This document shows, one piece after another, positions 17,788 to 25,962 of a DNA stretch of 64,000 nt (position 1 is its first letter; the number at the start of each line of letters is the position of its first letter). Source of the DNA: JAUIAI01 sp049680625 (GTDB lineage: Bacteria > Pseudomonadota > Gammaproteobacteria > Burkholderiales > Burkholderiaceae_E); the NCBI GenBank assembly GCA_049680625.1, contig JBAUID010000108.1, positions 1-64,000 of the forward strand, read 5' to 3'. The position numbers and the translations under genes were made by a program. Under the pieces are notes generated by a model. That model did not search any database. It was not told the DNA's origin and saw only the letters and a list, made by a program, of their open reading frames with translations.

Positions 17788-18521
17788 CTTCTCAAACAGG
17801 TTTTTTCTCGTCCCGGGTATTGCTGAGTGCGATGGCTGCCGCCGCTTTGCTTACTACCGGATGTGCCACTGCGCCTGCTAAGGACAATACGCCGTCGTTA
17901 ATGTCGCAATACAAACCCAGGTCTATCCTGATACTGCCGCCCATCGATAACACGATTGAGGTCGACGCCAGTTATAAGTATTTGCCAACCGTCACCCGTC
18001 CGGTTGCCGAACGTGGGTATTACGTATTCCCGGTTGCTGTTGTCGACCGCCTGATGCGCGAGAATGGTCTGCCTGGGCCGGCGGAAATGCACGCGGTTTC
18101 GCGCGACCGGCTCCGCGACGTCTTTGGCGCCGATGCTGTGTTGTACCTGTCGCTTTCGAAATGGGGCAGCAGTTACAGCGTGCTTGATTCGTCAACCCGG
18201 GTGACGGTGAGTGGCCGTCTGGTCGATCTGAAAACCGGAACAGAACTGTGGCAGGGCCAGGGAACGGCCGCAGATAGTTCCAGCAGTTCCAACCAGGGGG
18301 GGCTGGCCGGTTTGCTGGTTGGCGCCCTGATCCGGCAGATAGCTTCATCCGTGAGTGACAATTCACCGCAAGTTGCCCGGGCAGCCAACGCATCGTTATT
18401 TGGTCGTGGCGTTGGTACTGCCAAGGGGGCACTACCAGCGGGGCCGTATCGGGTCGCCTTCGATGAAGCATTGAAAGCAAAGAAAGCGGGCGGGGTTAAG
18501 CCGGCGCCGGCAAAACAATAG
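17784..18521 (+). CDS. DUF799 (GNA1162-type) lipoprotein
   Basis: A 245-residue lipoprotein with lipobox LLTTGC. The body matches DUF799/GNA1162 (PRSILILPPIDNTIEV, GYYVFPVAVVDRLMRENGL, DAVLYLSLSKWGSSYSVL, VTVSGRLVDLKTGTELW). GNA1162 of Neisseria meningitidis is a surface-exposed lipoprotein with a TolB-like fold and has been proposed to act in a secretion or envelope complex. Overlap with the preceding gene shows translational coupling. The three proteins probably form an outer-membrane assembly of unknown cargo. Confidence 0.8.
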   Translation: MTSQTGFFSSRVLLSAMAAAALLTTGCATAPAKDNTPSLMSQYKPRSILILPPIDNTIEVDASYKYLPTVTRPVAERGYYVFPVAVVDRLMRENGLPGPAEMHAVSRDRLRDVFGADAVLYLSLSKWGSSYSVLDSSTRVTVSGRLVDLKTGTELWQGQGTAADSSSSSNQGGLAGLLVGALIRQIASSVSDNSPQVARAANASLFGRGVGTAKGALPAGPYRVAFDEALKAKKAGGVKPAPAKQ

Positions 18522-18582
18522 GGTGCATCAAAAAAATAGGGTGAATCCTGAGTCTGCCGGAGCCTGAATCCGCCTACCCGGC

Positions 18583-19485
18583 TCACTGACGCGTATCTGA
18601 GCCTTTTACCGCACCTTCGCTGAACAAGCTGGCGCTGTCGATTGGATCAAACACATACGGTGTATTGCAGTATTCACAATTGACCGAGACATTGCCTTGC
18701 TCCTGGATAATATCGTCGATTTCCTGCTGCCCCAGCATTTTTAGCATGGTGGCTACCCGGTCCCGGGAGCACTGGCATGCAAAGTGCAGCGGCTTGCTGG
18801 TAATTTCACCGATCGGTTCTTGCCAGAAAAGTCGGTGAAGCGCTGTTTCACCGTCAATTTCAAGCATCTCATCGCGGGTCAGCGTCTCTCCCAGTTTTTG
18901 CATACGATTCCAGCCATCCGAATCGGGGCTTGGGCCCCGGTCATCCAGAGGCATTTTCTGAAGCAACAAGCCACTAACCCGTTCGCCATTGGCGGCGAGC
19001 CACATTCTGGTAGGCAGTTGCTCAGAGCGGAACATATAGCGCTCGAGCATACGGGCAACGGTTTGTCCTTCAAGTGGCACGATGCCCTGGTAGCTGGTTC
19101 CGCCTTCTGTTTCCGGGTCGATAGTGATAACAAAACGACCCTGGCCGCCCGGGTTCAGCAAGTCTGAAAGTGCCGCTTCGGGGTCATCAGGCAGTGGTCG
19201 GGATTCTGACAGCTTTAACGTTGCCCGGTAACTGCCTTCAGCCCGTGACTGCACGACTGCTAACTTAACCGGGCCGTCGCCAACAATTTGCGCGGTAACA
19301 CTGCCTTCGTGTTTGATTGTTGCCGCTAACAACAAGGTGGCGGCGATCAGCTCTCCCAGCAAGCTGGTGCAGCGGTCATCGAGTGAATGGCGTTTAACGA
19401 CTTCAAACCACGAAGTATCCAGTTCCACCCATTCACCGCGAATACCGGCATCAGCCATCAGAAAGCGGAGCAGTCGGTTAGCCAT
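18583..19485 (-). CDS. hslO: Redox-regulated holdase chaperone Hsp33
   Basis: A 300-residue cytoplasmic chaperone that is switched on by oxidation. The C-terminal zinc switch is visible as FACQCSRDR (CxC) and CEYCNTPY (CxxC), with the four cysteines spaced as in the family. The N-terminal domain includes LGELIAATLLLAATIKHEG and the pattern GYQGIVPL. It ends 61 bases from the convergent DUF799 gene, and its start lies 6 bases after the end of the gamma-carbonic-anhydrase gene, so the two are likely co-transcribed. Confidence 0.95.
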   Translation of the reverse strand: MANRLLRFLMADAGIRGEWVELDTSWFEVVKRHSLDDRCTSLLGELIAATLLLAATIKHEGSVTAQIVGDGPVKLAVVQSRAEGSYRATLKLSESRPLPDDPEAALSDLLNPGGQGRFVITIDPETEGGTSYQGIVPLEGQTVARMLERYMFRSEQLPTRMWLAANGERVSGLLLQKMPLDDRGPSPDSDGWNRMQKLGETLTRDEMLEIDGETALHRLFWQEPIGEITSKPLHFACQCSRDRVATMLKMLGQQEIDDIIQEQGNVSVNCEYCNTPYVFDPIDSASLFSEGAVKGSDTRQ

Positions 19486-19491
19486 CGAAAA

Positions 19492-20016
19492 TCAGATAAT
19501 TGGCTTGAGTTTGTCGCGAAACTTCCTGGCGCGGGCCACGTACGCGGCTGCGCTTCGCTTCAGCCTCTCAATATCAGCTTCGTTCAGCTCGCGAACGGCT
19601 GTGGCTGGCGAACCGATAATCAGCATACCGTCCGGAAATTCTTTGCCTTCGGTGACCAGGGCACCCGCGCCAACCAGACAACCTTTGCCAATTTTTGCGC
19701 CATTTAGCACAACGGCCTGGATGCCGACCAGGCTGCCATCACCGATGGTGCATCCGTGCAGCATCGCCTGATGGCCAACCGTGACATCTTCACCGATGGT
19801 CAACGGGTGACCGGGGTCAACATGAAGTACCGAGTTTTCCTGCACGTTGCTGCGCTGACCAATAGAAATCGGCGCGTTGTCAGCGCGGATTGTGGTGCCA
19901 AACCACACGCTGGATTCTGCCGCCAGGCGAACCTGGCCAATGATGTTGGCACCGGGTGCAAGGTAGGCGGTTTCGTGGATATCGGGAACAAGTTCGTCTA
20001 GCTTGTAAACTGTCAT
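19492..20016 (-). CDS. Gamma-class carbonic anhydrase-like hexapeptide-repeat protein (YrdA type)
   Basis: A 174-residue left-handed beta-helix protein built of hexapeptide turns (IGQVRLAAESSVWFGT, NVQENSVLHVDPG, VTVGHQAMLHGCTIG). The three zinc-ligand histidines of gamma-carbonic anhydrases appear as H in LHVD, H in VGHQ and H in MLHG. It may hydrate CO2 or be a non-catalytic YrdA-type homologue. The start at 20016 (MTVYKLDEL) fits the family, and sequence upstream of it is not conserved-looking. Confidence 0.85.
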   Translation of the reverse strand: MTVYKLDELVPDIHETAYLAPGANIIGQVRLAAESSVWFGTTIRADNAPISIGQRSNVQENSVLHVDPGHPLTIGEDVTVGHQAMLHGCTIGDGSLVGIQAVVLNGAKIGKGCLVGAGALVTEGKEFPDGMLIIGSPATAVRELNEADIERLKRSAAAYVARARKFRDKLKPII

Positions 20017-20112
20017 AGTCGGAGCGGGTTGAATGGAAAAGATGCAGACTGAATATCGGTTAGTGTACGGGAAACGGATGGCGTCCAAGAAATGCCCGCT
20101 CAGGATGGTTTT

Positions 20113-20958
20113 ATGTTGCTGAACGATTTGCGAGCGCAAGCGAAATCAGCATGGCTTGAGCCACAGCCGGATCTGAAGTGCGCGGCAGTGGCTGCATTGG
20201 GACAGGCAGGGGTTAAGTTGCCTGGCACCGAGCTTGACAACCCGGCACAGCTGCCAGTGCTCGACTTGTTTGCGCAGGGCGCTGCGCAACTGGAACCGGG
20301 CCGTCCCGATTTTCCGAAACTGGTTCATCCGTCACAGGTGTCACGGCGGCGCCTTGGCAGCAAGGCAGGACGCGGCGCAATGCTGCATGCCATTGCGCAT
20401 ATTGAATTTAACGCGATTAACCTTGCCCTCGATGCAGTCTGGCGATACCCGCGCATGCCAGCGGCTTTTGTTGCTGACTGGATTTCCGTTGCCGTTGATG
20501 AAGCGCGGCATTTCCAGTTGCTCACAATCGAACTGGCGACGGACCAATATCAGTACGGGGATTTTGATGCCCATGACGGGTTATGGGCAATGGCCCGCAA
20601 GACGGCCACAGATTGCGAAGCCCGTATGGCCATCGTGCCAAGGGTTATGGAAGCCCGCGGTCTTGATGCGACGCCGGTCATTCAGAAAAAGCTGAGCGGT
20701 ATAAATGACCGACGGGGCATTGATGTCTTGCAGATAATTCTCGACGAAGAGATTCGCCATGTGCGAATTGGGGACTATTGGTTTCGGCAGATCTGCGGTC
20801 AGCGCGGTGCTTCAGCTGAAGATGCCTTCCGAGAACTGGTTGGCCGCTATGACGCACCCTTGCCCAACGGCTGGGTCAACCATGAAGCCCGGCTGGCCGC
20901 CGGATTCACCGAAAGTGAATTGCAATGGTTGGCAGTTTCTGCGGCTGATCGTGACTGA
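20113..20958 (+). CDS. DUF455 ferritin-like protein
   Basis: A 281-residue protein with a ferritin-like four-helix bundle. The metal-binding pattern includes IAHIEFNAINLALDAVW (Glu near 103) and DWISVAVDEARHF (ExxH), with another in DEEIRHVRIGDYW. DUF455 proteins are distant relatives of MiaE-type di-iron enzymes, and their reaction is not established. The start at 20113 is favoured by AGGA eight bases upstream and by typical family N-termini. An in-frame ATG at 20092 is possible. It precedes the lar operon by 69 bases on the same strand. Confidence 0.75.
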   Translation: MLLNDLRAQAKSAWLEPQPDLKCAAVAALGQAGVKLPGTELDNPAQLPVLDLFAQGAAQLEPGRPDFPKLVHPSQVSRRRLGSKAGRGAMLHAIAHIEFNAINLALDAVWRYPRMPAAFVADWISVAVDEARHFQLLTIELATDQYQYGDFDAHDGLWAMARKTATDCEARMAIVPRVMEARGLDATPVIQKKLSGINDRRGIDVLQIILDEEIRHVRIGDYWFRQICGQRGASAEDAFRELVGRYDAPLPNGWVNHEARLAAGFTESELQWLAVSAADRD

Positions 20959-20967
20959 TCTCCTCTG

Positions 20968-20995
20968 CTTGTGTCTCATTGTCTCCGTTTACAAT
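20968..20995 (+). promoter_or_regulatory. Possible promoter of the lar operon
   Basis: CTTGTG (20968-20973) and TACAAT (20990-20995) are 16 bases apart. Transcription would begin about 25 bases before the larA ATG. This would let lar be expressed separately from the DUF455 gene. Confidence 0.4.
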
Positions 20996-21027
20996 AGCCG
21001 CTTTAGTCTGTCACTGCGGGGTATGTA

Positions 21028-22395
21028 ATGAATACACAGGCAACACAAGCAGATGGAGGCTTCGCGGGGTCTGACCGTATTGAACTGGCTTTTGGACAGT
21101 CCGGTTTGTGGGTCGATTTACCCGCGGGTTGTTCACCCACAATTATTCGCAAGCCGGTGATGCCAGTGACTGATGACGGTGCCAGCCTGATTCAGCAGGC
21201 GCTGGCTGAACCCATTGGGAGTCAGCCACTTGGCACGTTGGCCCGTGGCGCTAAAACGGCTTGTATCCTGATTTGTGACATTACCCGACCAGTGCCGAAC
21301 GGCTTGTTCCTCAGGCCACTGATTGAGCGACTATTCAATGCGGGAATACCGGCTGACGGCATTACAGTCCTGGTGGCCACCGGCCTGCACCGACCCAACC
21401 TGGGTGCAGAGCTAGAAGAAGTTTTGGGTGACCCCTGGGTACAGCAACATGTTCGGGTCGAGAATCACGATGCTCGTGATGAGTCGGCTCAGGCAATGCT
21501 TGGGCAGACCATCAAACACCAGGTACCCGTTGGTCTGAACCGACGCTTTGTTGAGGCGGACATCAAGATTGCCACCGGTCTGGTCGAGCCTCATTTTATG
21601 GCGGGGTATTCCGGCGGACGCAAAGTCATTGCGCCAGGGGTTGCCCACCACAAAACCATCCGGACTTTCCATTCCGCCCGCTTTATGGAAAGCGAGTTTG
21701 CCACCTCTTGTAACCTCGACAACAACCCGTTGCACGAAACCCAGCTGGAAATTGTGCAAATGCTCGACGGCCCCGTCCTGGGGTTGAACACTGTGCTGGA
21801 TGAACATCGCAACCTGGTGTTTGCATCATTCGGAGAAATAATCGAAAGTCATCTTGCAGCGGTTGCTTATGCCCGTCGCAGTTGTGAGGTTGCAGTCGGC
21901 CGTAAGTTTCGGACGGTTGTCACGTCATCAGCGGGGTATCCGCTTGATAAAACTTACTACCAAACAGTGAAAGGCATGGTGACGCCACTGGACATCCTCG
22001 AAGACGGTGGCGAGTTAATTATCGTGTCAGCTTGTTCTGAAGGATTTGGGTCGCCAGAGTTCCGGGCGGCGCAGGAGCGACTCGTGAGTCTTGGCGCCGG
22101 TGGGTTCCTGCAGTCGATCGAACAAAAGCACCTGGCCGATATTGACGAGTGGCAAACGGAAATGCAATTAAAGCCAATGAGAGTCGGCCGGATACACTTG
22201 TATTCACCAGGGCTTGATGCCGACGACCGTCACGCAACCGGGGTGGAAATGGTCGACAACGTCGCGCAGGCGATTGCAGCCAGCATCAAGCGTCAGGGTG
22301 ATGCAGATATTGCGATTGTTCCTGAGGGCCCTTATGTGGTGCCCTTTGTTCTGCCTTCTGTTGCGTCCTCTGTTGCCTCGTCCGCAAGCCTCTGA
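21028..22395 (+). CDS. larA: LarA-family nickel-pincer-dependent racemase/epimerase
   Basis: A 455-residue LarA homologue. LarA racemises 2-hydroxyacids by hydride transfer on a nickel-pincer nucleotide bound to a lysine. Visible active-site pieces are DITRP (about 84), ATGLHRPN (His about 119), PHFMAGYSGGRK (His about 188 and the cofactor-binding lysine about 198) and FHS (nickel-ligand histidine about 214). It is somewhat longer than lactate racemase of Lactiplantibacillus. The family includes lactate, malate, phenyllactate and hydroxyglutarate racemases as well as sugar-acid epimerases, so the substrate is open. It ends one base before larC begins. Confidence 0.9.
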   Translation: MNTQATQADGGFAGSDRIELAFGQSGLWVDLPAGCSPTIIRKPVMPVTDDGASLIQQALAEPIGSQPLGTLARGAKTACILICDITRPVPNGLFLRPLIERLFNAGIPADGITVLVATGLHRPNLGAELEEVLGDPWVQQHVRVENHDARDESAQAMLGQTIKHQVPVGLNRRFVEADIKIATGLVEPHFMAGYSGGRKVIAPGVAHHKTIRTFHSARFMESEFATSCNLDNNPLHETQLEIVQMLDGPVLGLNTVLDEHRNLVFASFGEIIESHLAAVAYARRSCEVAVGRKFRTVVTSSAGYPLDKTYYQTVKGMVTPLDILEDGGELIIVSACSEGFGSPEFRAAQERLVSLGAGGFLQSIEQKHLADIDEWQTEMQLKPMRVGRIHLYSPGLDADDRHATGVEMVDNVAQAIAASIKRQGDADIAIVPEGPYVVPFVLPSVASSVASSASL

Positions 22396-22396
22396 C

Positions 22397-23611
22397 ATGG
22401 ATATTACCCGCATCGATCTGAGCCCGGTTGGAGGTGTAGCTGGTGACATGTTTGCCGCCGCATTACTGGATGCTTTACCTCAATTGCGCGAACCGGCCCG
22501 GGCTGATATTGCTTGTCTTGGTATAGAAGGTTTGTCAGCGGTGACGGTGAGCACAACGTCGGCAAGCTTGCGGGCATTGCACTTTCAAGTGACCCAGCCG
22601 GCGTCACCAAAACCTCCGCGCACGCTGGCCGCGGTGGCGCAATTTCTCTTGAACAGTGCGCTCGAAACTCAAGTGCGTGGCGTCGCCCTTGGTATTTATG
22701 AACTCCTTGCCCAGGCGGAAGCCACCGTTCATAACAAGACCATCGATACGATTCATTTTCACGAAGTCTCCGATTGGGATTCGATGGTCGACATCGTTAC
22801 GGCCGCCGGTATTATTGCGCGCTTACCCGGGGTGACCTGGCGTCTCGGGGCTTTGCCGCTGGGCGGGGGGACAATCAAAACCGCCCACGGAGACATCCCC
22901 GTGCCGGCGCCGGCGACAGTTGAATTACTTCGCGGTTTTGAATGGATTGATGATGGTGTTGCCGGTGAAAGAGTCACTCCAACCGGTGCCGCGATTCTCA
23001 AATACCTGGCGCCCCAAGCCACCCGGACTGTACTGCCGGCGGCCACTTTATTCGCTGTCGGCAGCGGCGCAGGAACCCGCCAATTGCCAGGCCGGGCGAA
23101 CGTTTTGCGGGCAACGGTGTTCGCCGGCGCCGGCAATGCCAACGATCAACTCATTGAACAACTGGCGTTTGAGGTTGACGATATGACGGCAGAAGAAATT
23201 GCAGCGGCAACAGATTATTTGCGTTTGCTACCAGGGGTGGCTGATGTGTGCACACTGGCATTGACTGGCAAAAAAGGGCGGATAGCGACCGGATTGCGAT
23301 TGCTGGTTCAGCCGGATCAGGCTGAAACAGTCATTACCGATTGTTTTATGCAAACGACAACCCTGGGTGTGCGTCGCGGGCAGCTGATGCGGCGGGTGTT
23401 GCCGCGTGACGAGCGTATGGTTGCCGATGTCCGGGTCAAGGTTGCCGAGCGCCCGCGGGAGAGATTCAGCGCCAAGGCCGCCAGTGATGACCTTGGCCGT
23501 GCTGATAACCTTTATGAACGACGCGAACTGGCGGCCGGTGCTGAGTCTGCCGCGCTGGACAGGCAGGGTTCTCATGACGGTGGTGGCAAGCCTGGCGGGA
23601 CCGTACGATGA
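22397..23611 (+). CDS. larC: Pyridinium-3,5-bisthiocarboxylic acid mononucleotide nickel insertase
   Basis: A 404-residue CTP-dependent nickel insertase, the last step in nickel-pincer cofactor synthesis. The start at 22397 (MDITRIDLSPVGGVAGDMF) lies right after the larA stop. The longer frame from 22214 runs inside larA. Family blocks are HFHEVSDWDSMVDIV, TIKTAHGDIPVPAPAT, the second-domain opening EVDDMTAEEI and TTTLGVRRGQL. In Lactiplantibacillus the two halves (LarC1, LarC2) are joined by programmed frameshifting. Here the reading frame is continuous. The larE ATG overlaps the stop (ATGA). Confidence 0.9.
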   Translation: MDITRIDLSPVGGVAGDMFAAALLDALPQLREPARADIACLGIEGLSAVTVSTTSASLRALHFQVTQPASPKPPRTLAAVAQFLLNSALETQVRGVALGIYELLAQAEATVHNKTIDTIHFHEVSDWDSMVDIVTAAGIIARLPGVTWRLGALPLGGGTIKTAHGDIPVPAPATVELLRGFEWIDDGVAGERVTPTGAAILKYLAPQATRTVLPAATLFAVGSGAGTRQLPGRANVLRATVFAGAGNANDQLIEQLAFEVDDMTAEEIAAATDYLRLLPGVADVCTLALTGKKGRIATGLRLLVQPDQAETVITDCFMQTTTLGVRRGQLMRRVLPRDERMVADVRVKVAERPRERFSAKAASDDLGRADNLYERRELAAGAESAALDRQGSHDGGGKPGGTVR

Positions 23612-24516
23612 ATGGCGCAATGAATGAAGCAACAAACGATTTCTACCCGGCTGATGTGCAGGCTGCGCATGATCGCCTGTCTTCACTATTGCGCGAGTGC
23701 AGTGGCACGCTGACCATCGCGCTAAGTGGTGGCATCGACAGCATCACGCTAATGACTATTGCCCACCGGGTGCGGGCCGAGCCAACTATTGCAGTACACG
23801 CGGTTTCCCCGGCTGTGCCGGTACAGGCGACAAGACGGTGCCGGCGCCTGGCGTCTCGTTTCGGCTGGGCGATGGAAACCCTGGATGCCGGCGAGTTTGC
23901 CAACGAGCAATACCGAGCCAACCCAACCAACCGCTGCTACTTTTGCAAAAGCAGTTTGTTTTCATCGGTTCTTGCCGGCTTGCGCGAACGTGCCGGCACC
24001 CTGGCCACCGGCACTAACACAGATGACTTATCCGACTACCGGCCAGGGCTACAAGCCGCGGCGGAGCACCATGTATGGCAACCCTTTGTTGATGCCGGCA
24101 TTAACAAGTTGATGATTCGCCAGCTGGCCCGGGAAGAGCAACTCGGGGACCTGGCCAGGTTGCCGGCGCAACCGTGTTTGTCGAGTCGAATTGAAACGGG
24201 TATTGCCATCAATGCGCTTGATCTTCAATTTGTGAATCATGTTGAGCGGGTGCTTCGACGAATGGTTGGTGACGGTGATAATCGTTGCCGAGTGACTGTT
24301 AACGGCGTTGTTGTCCAACTGTCGCCAGACAGTACGGTGTTTTTTGACAGCGACCAGATGAACCGCCTGAGGCTACTGCTGTCACGCCTGTGTCAGCGGT
24401 ACGAGCGGGTGTTGTCGTCTATTGAACCGTATCAAAAAGGCAGCGCGTTTTTGCATGAAATTTCACTGACGCGCCGCACGATTGCCATTACTCCAACTGA
24501 CCAGCCGGCGCAATGA
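23608..24516 (+). CDS. larE: Pyridinium-3,5-biscarboxylic acid mononucleotide sulfurtransferase
   Basis: A 302-residue PP-loop ATP pyrophosphatase. LarE adenylates the two carboxylates of the pincer precursor and inserts sulfur. The PP-loop is ALSGGIDS near residue 39. NRCYFCKSSLF near 110 is a family block, and QPCLSSRI near 190 holds the cysteine that serves as sacrificial sulfur donor in Lactiplantibacillus LarE. The protein overlaps larC upstream and larB downstream by four bases each, so expression is tightly coupled. Confidence 0.9.
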   Translation: MNGAMNEATNDFYPADVQAAHDRLSSLLRECSGTLTIALSGGIDSITLMTIAHRVRAEPTIAVHAVSPAVPVQATRRCRRLASRFGWAMETLDAGEFANEQYRANPTNRCYFCKSSLFSSVLAGLRERAGTLATGTNTDDLSDYRPGLQAAAEHHVWQPFVDAGINKLMIRQLAREEQLGDLARLPAQPCLSSRIETGIAINALDLQFVNHVERVLRRMVGDGDNRCRVTVNGVVVQLSPDSTVFFDSDQMNRLRLLLSRLCQRYERVLSSIEPYQKGSAFLHEISLTRRTIAITPTDQPAQ

Positions 24517-25214
24517 ACAAAGATAGTAAACAGCCGGTTGATGATATTCAGTTTGACTGGCAACGGGCCGAACGCACCGGTGTGGCAGAAGCGGTGTTGT
24601 GTTTGAATAAATCGACTGATCAAGTCTCACGGATACTGCGAGATGCCAATGAGAAAAAGCGGTCGCTGCTGTTAACCCGGCTGCAACCGGCAATGGCAAA
24701 TGCCTTGCTGTCCGGTCCGCAAGACGGTGCTAGCCCAATCCTCAATCTGGACTACGACCCAGTTTCGCTCACGGGCATTCTGAACAATCAATTGCCGAGC
24801 CCGATGCCAAGCAACTGCCTGATTGTGACTGCGGGGACATCCGACTTACCGGTTGCTCTTGAAGCGCGACGGACCCTCAGATTTCACGGCCTTGATGTGG
24901 CCGTAATAGGCGATTGCGGGGTTGCCGGTTTGTGGCGACTGACTGACAAGTTAGCGCAACTGCGCGCTGCGCCGGTCATTATTGCCGTGGCCGGAATGGA
25001 GGGCGCGTTATTCCCGGTGCTTGGCGGCCTGGTACCCGGTATTGTGATTGCGGTTCCTGGCTCAACCGGTTACGGGGTTGCCGAGGGGGGGCACACAGCT
25101 CTGCATACCGCGCTTGCGACTTGCGCGCCCGGTGTAGTCACCGTCAACATTGACAACGGTTTCGGCGCTGCAGGCGCGCTGCTGAAAATTTTGCGGCTTC
25201 ATGCCCATGCTTAG
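24513..25214 (+). CDS. larB: Pyridinium-3,5-biscarboxylic acid mononucleotide synthase
   Basis: A 233-residue PurE-like enzyme that carboxylates and hydrolyses nicotinic acid adenine dinucleotide, the first step of nickel-pincer cofactor synthesis. Key stretches are TAGTSDLPVALEA (around 105), VAGMEGALFPVLGGL (around 165) and VIAVPGSTGYGVAEGG (around 182). With larC and larE, the biosynthetic set is complete. It ends inside the start region of the following esterase gene. Confidence 0.9.
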   Translation: MNKDSKQPVDDIQFDWQRAERTGVAEAVLCLNKSTDQVSRILRDANEKKRSLLLTRLQPAMANALLSGPQDGASPILNLDYDPVSLTGILNNQLPSPMPSNCLIVTAGTSDLPVALEARRTLRFHGLDVAVIGDCGVAGLWRLTDKLAQLRAAPVIIAVAGMEGALFPVLGGLVPGIVIAVPGSTGYGVAEGGHTALHTALATCAPGVVTVNIDNGFGAAGALLKILRLHAHA

Positions 25215-25920
25215 CGGCCAGATAATACCGACTGCAAACGGGGACGCAACGGTTGGGCCACGGTGTCTGACATTGTCAGGTAGCTTAGGAAGCTCCTGCG
25301 TTCGGGGTTTTCAAATCTTTGTTTTGCGCAGTGCGCTGGCCCTGATAGCAATCATCGCCTTATCTGCGTGCGACAGCAAGCGCTTGCCCGTCCTGGGCCC
25401 GGATGACACTATTCTTGCGTTTGGAGACTCACTCACCCACGGCACCGGGGTCAGCCAGGGTGACAGTTATCCAACGGTCCTCGCTACGCTGACGAACCGC
25501 TCCGTGGTGAACGCAGGTGTACCAGGCGAGATAAGCGCTACGGGTCTTTCTCGACTGCCCGCAGTGCTCAAGGAAATCCGGCCCTCGTTAATGGTCTTGC
25601 TCCACGGGGGTAACGACGTGCTGCGTAACCTGGATCTGTCTCAGACCCGCAATCACTTGTCGGCAATGATCACGCTGGCGAAAGATCAGGGCGTTGAAGT
25701 GGTGTTGGTCGGGGTGCCACAAAAAAGTTTGTTCTCAGACTCTGCGCCGATATACAGTGAATTGGCACAGCAACACGGCTTGGTTTTTCTCGACGATATT
25801 ATTGCGAACCTGGTTCGCTCGCCGTCGAAGAAATCGGACTCGGTTCATTTTAACGCTGACGGCTACCGCGAACTTGCTCAGGCAATCTATGATCGGCTGA
25901 AAAAAGCCGGCGCAATCTAA
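25201..25920 (+). CDS. GDSL-family lysophospholipase/arylesterase (TesA-like), probable lipoprotein
   Basis: An SGNH-fold hydrolase. Block I is FGDSLTHG with the nucleophile serine, block III is HGGNDVLRN, and the catalytic Asp-His pair is in SDSVHFNADGY near the C-terminus. These periplasmic TesA-like enzymes cleave thioesters, lysophospholipids or aryl esters. The frame opens at 25201, inside larB. However, the hydrophobic segment and lipobox-like ALSAC come only at about residues 44-57, so the real start may be a TTG at 25324 giving a normal signal peptide. If 25201 is used, the gene is coupled to larB. Confidence 0.8.
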   Translation: MPMLSGQIIPTANGDATVGPRCLTLSGSLGSSCVRGFQIFVLRSALALIAIIALSACDSKRLPVLGPDDTILAFGDSLTHGTGVSQGDSYPTVLATLTNRSVVNAGVPGEISATGLSRLPAVLKEIRPSLMVLLHGGNDVLRNLDLSQTRNHLSAMITLAKDQGVEVVLVGVPQKSLFSDSAPIYSELAQQHGLVFLDDIIANLVRSPSKKSDSVHFNADGYRELAQAIYDRLKKAGAI

Positions 25921-25962
25921 ACGCTTTTCAAACTATCGGTGATTGCAGGCTTGACGGGACCA

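Noticed and set aside
22214..22396. N-terminal extension of larC starting inside larA
   Set aside because: The extra 61 residues have no LarC similarity. The start at 22397 directly follows larA and gives the family N-terminus.
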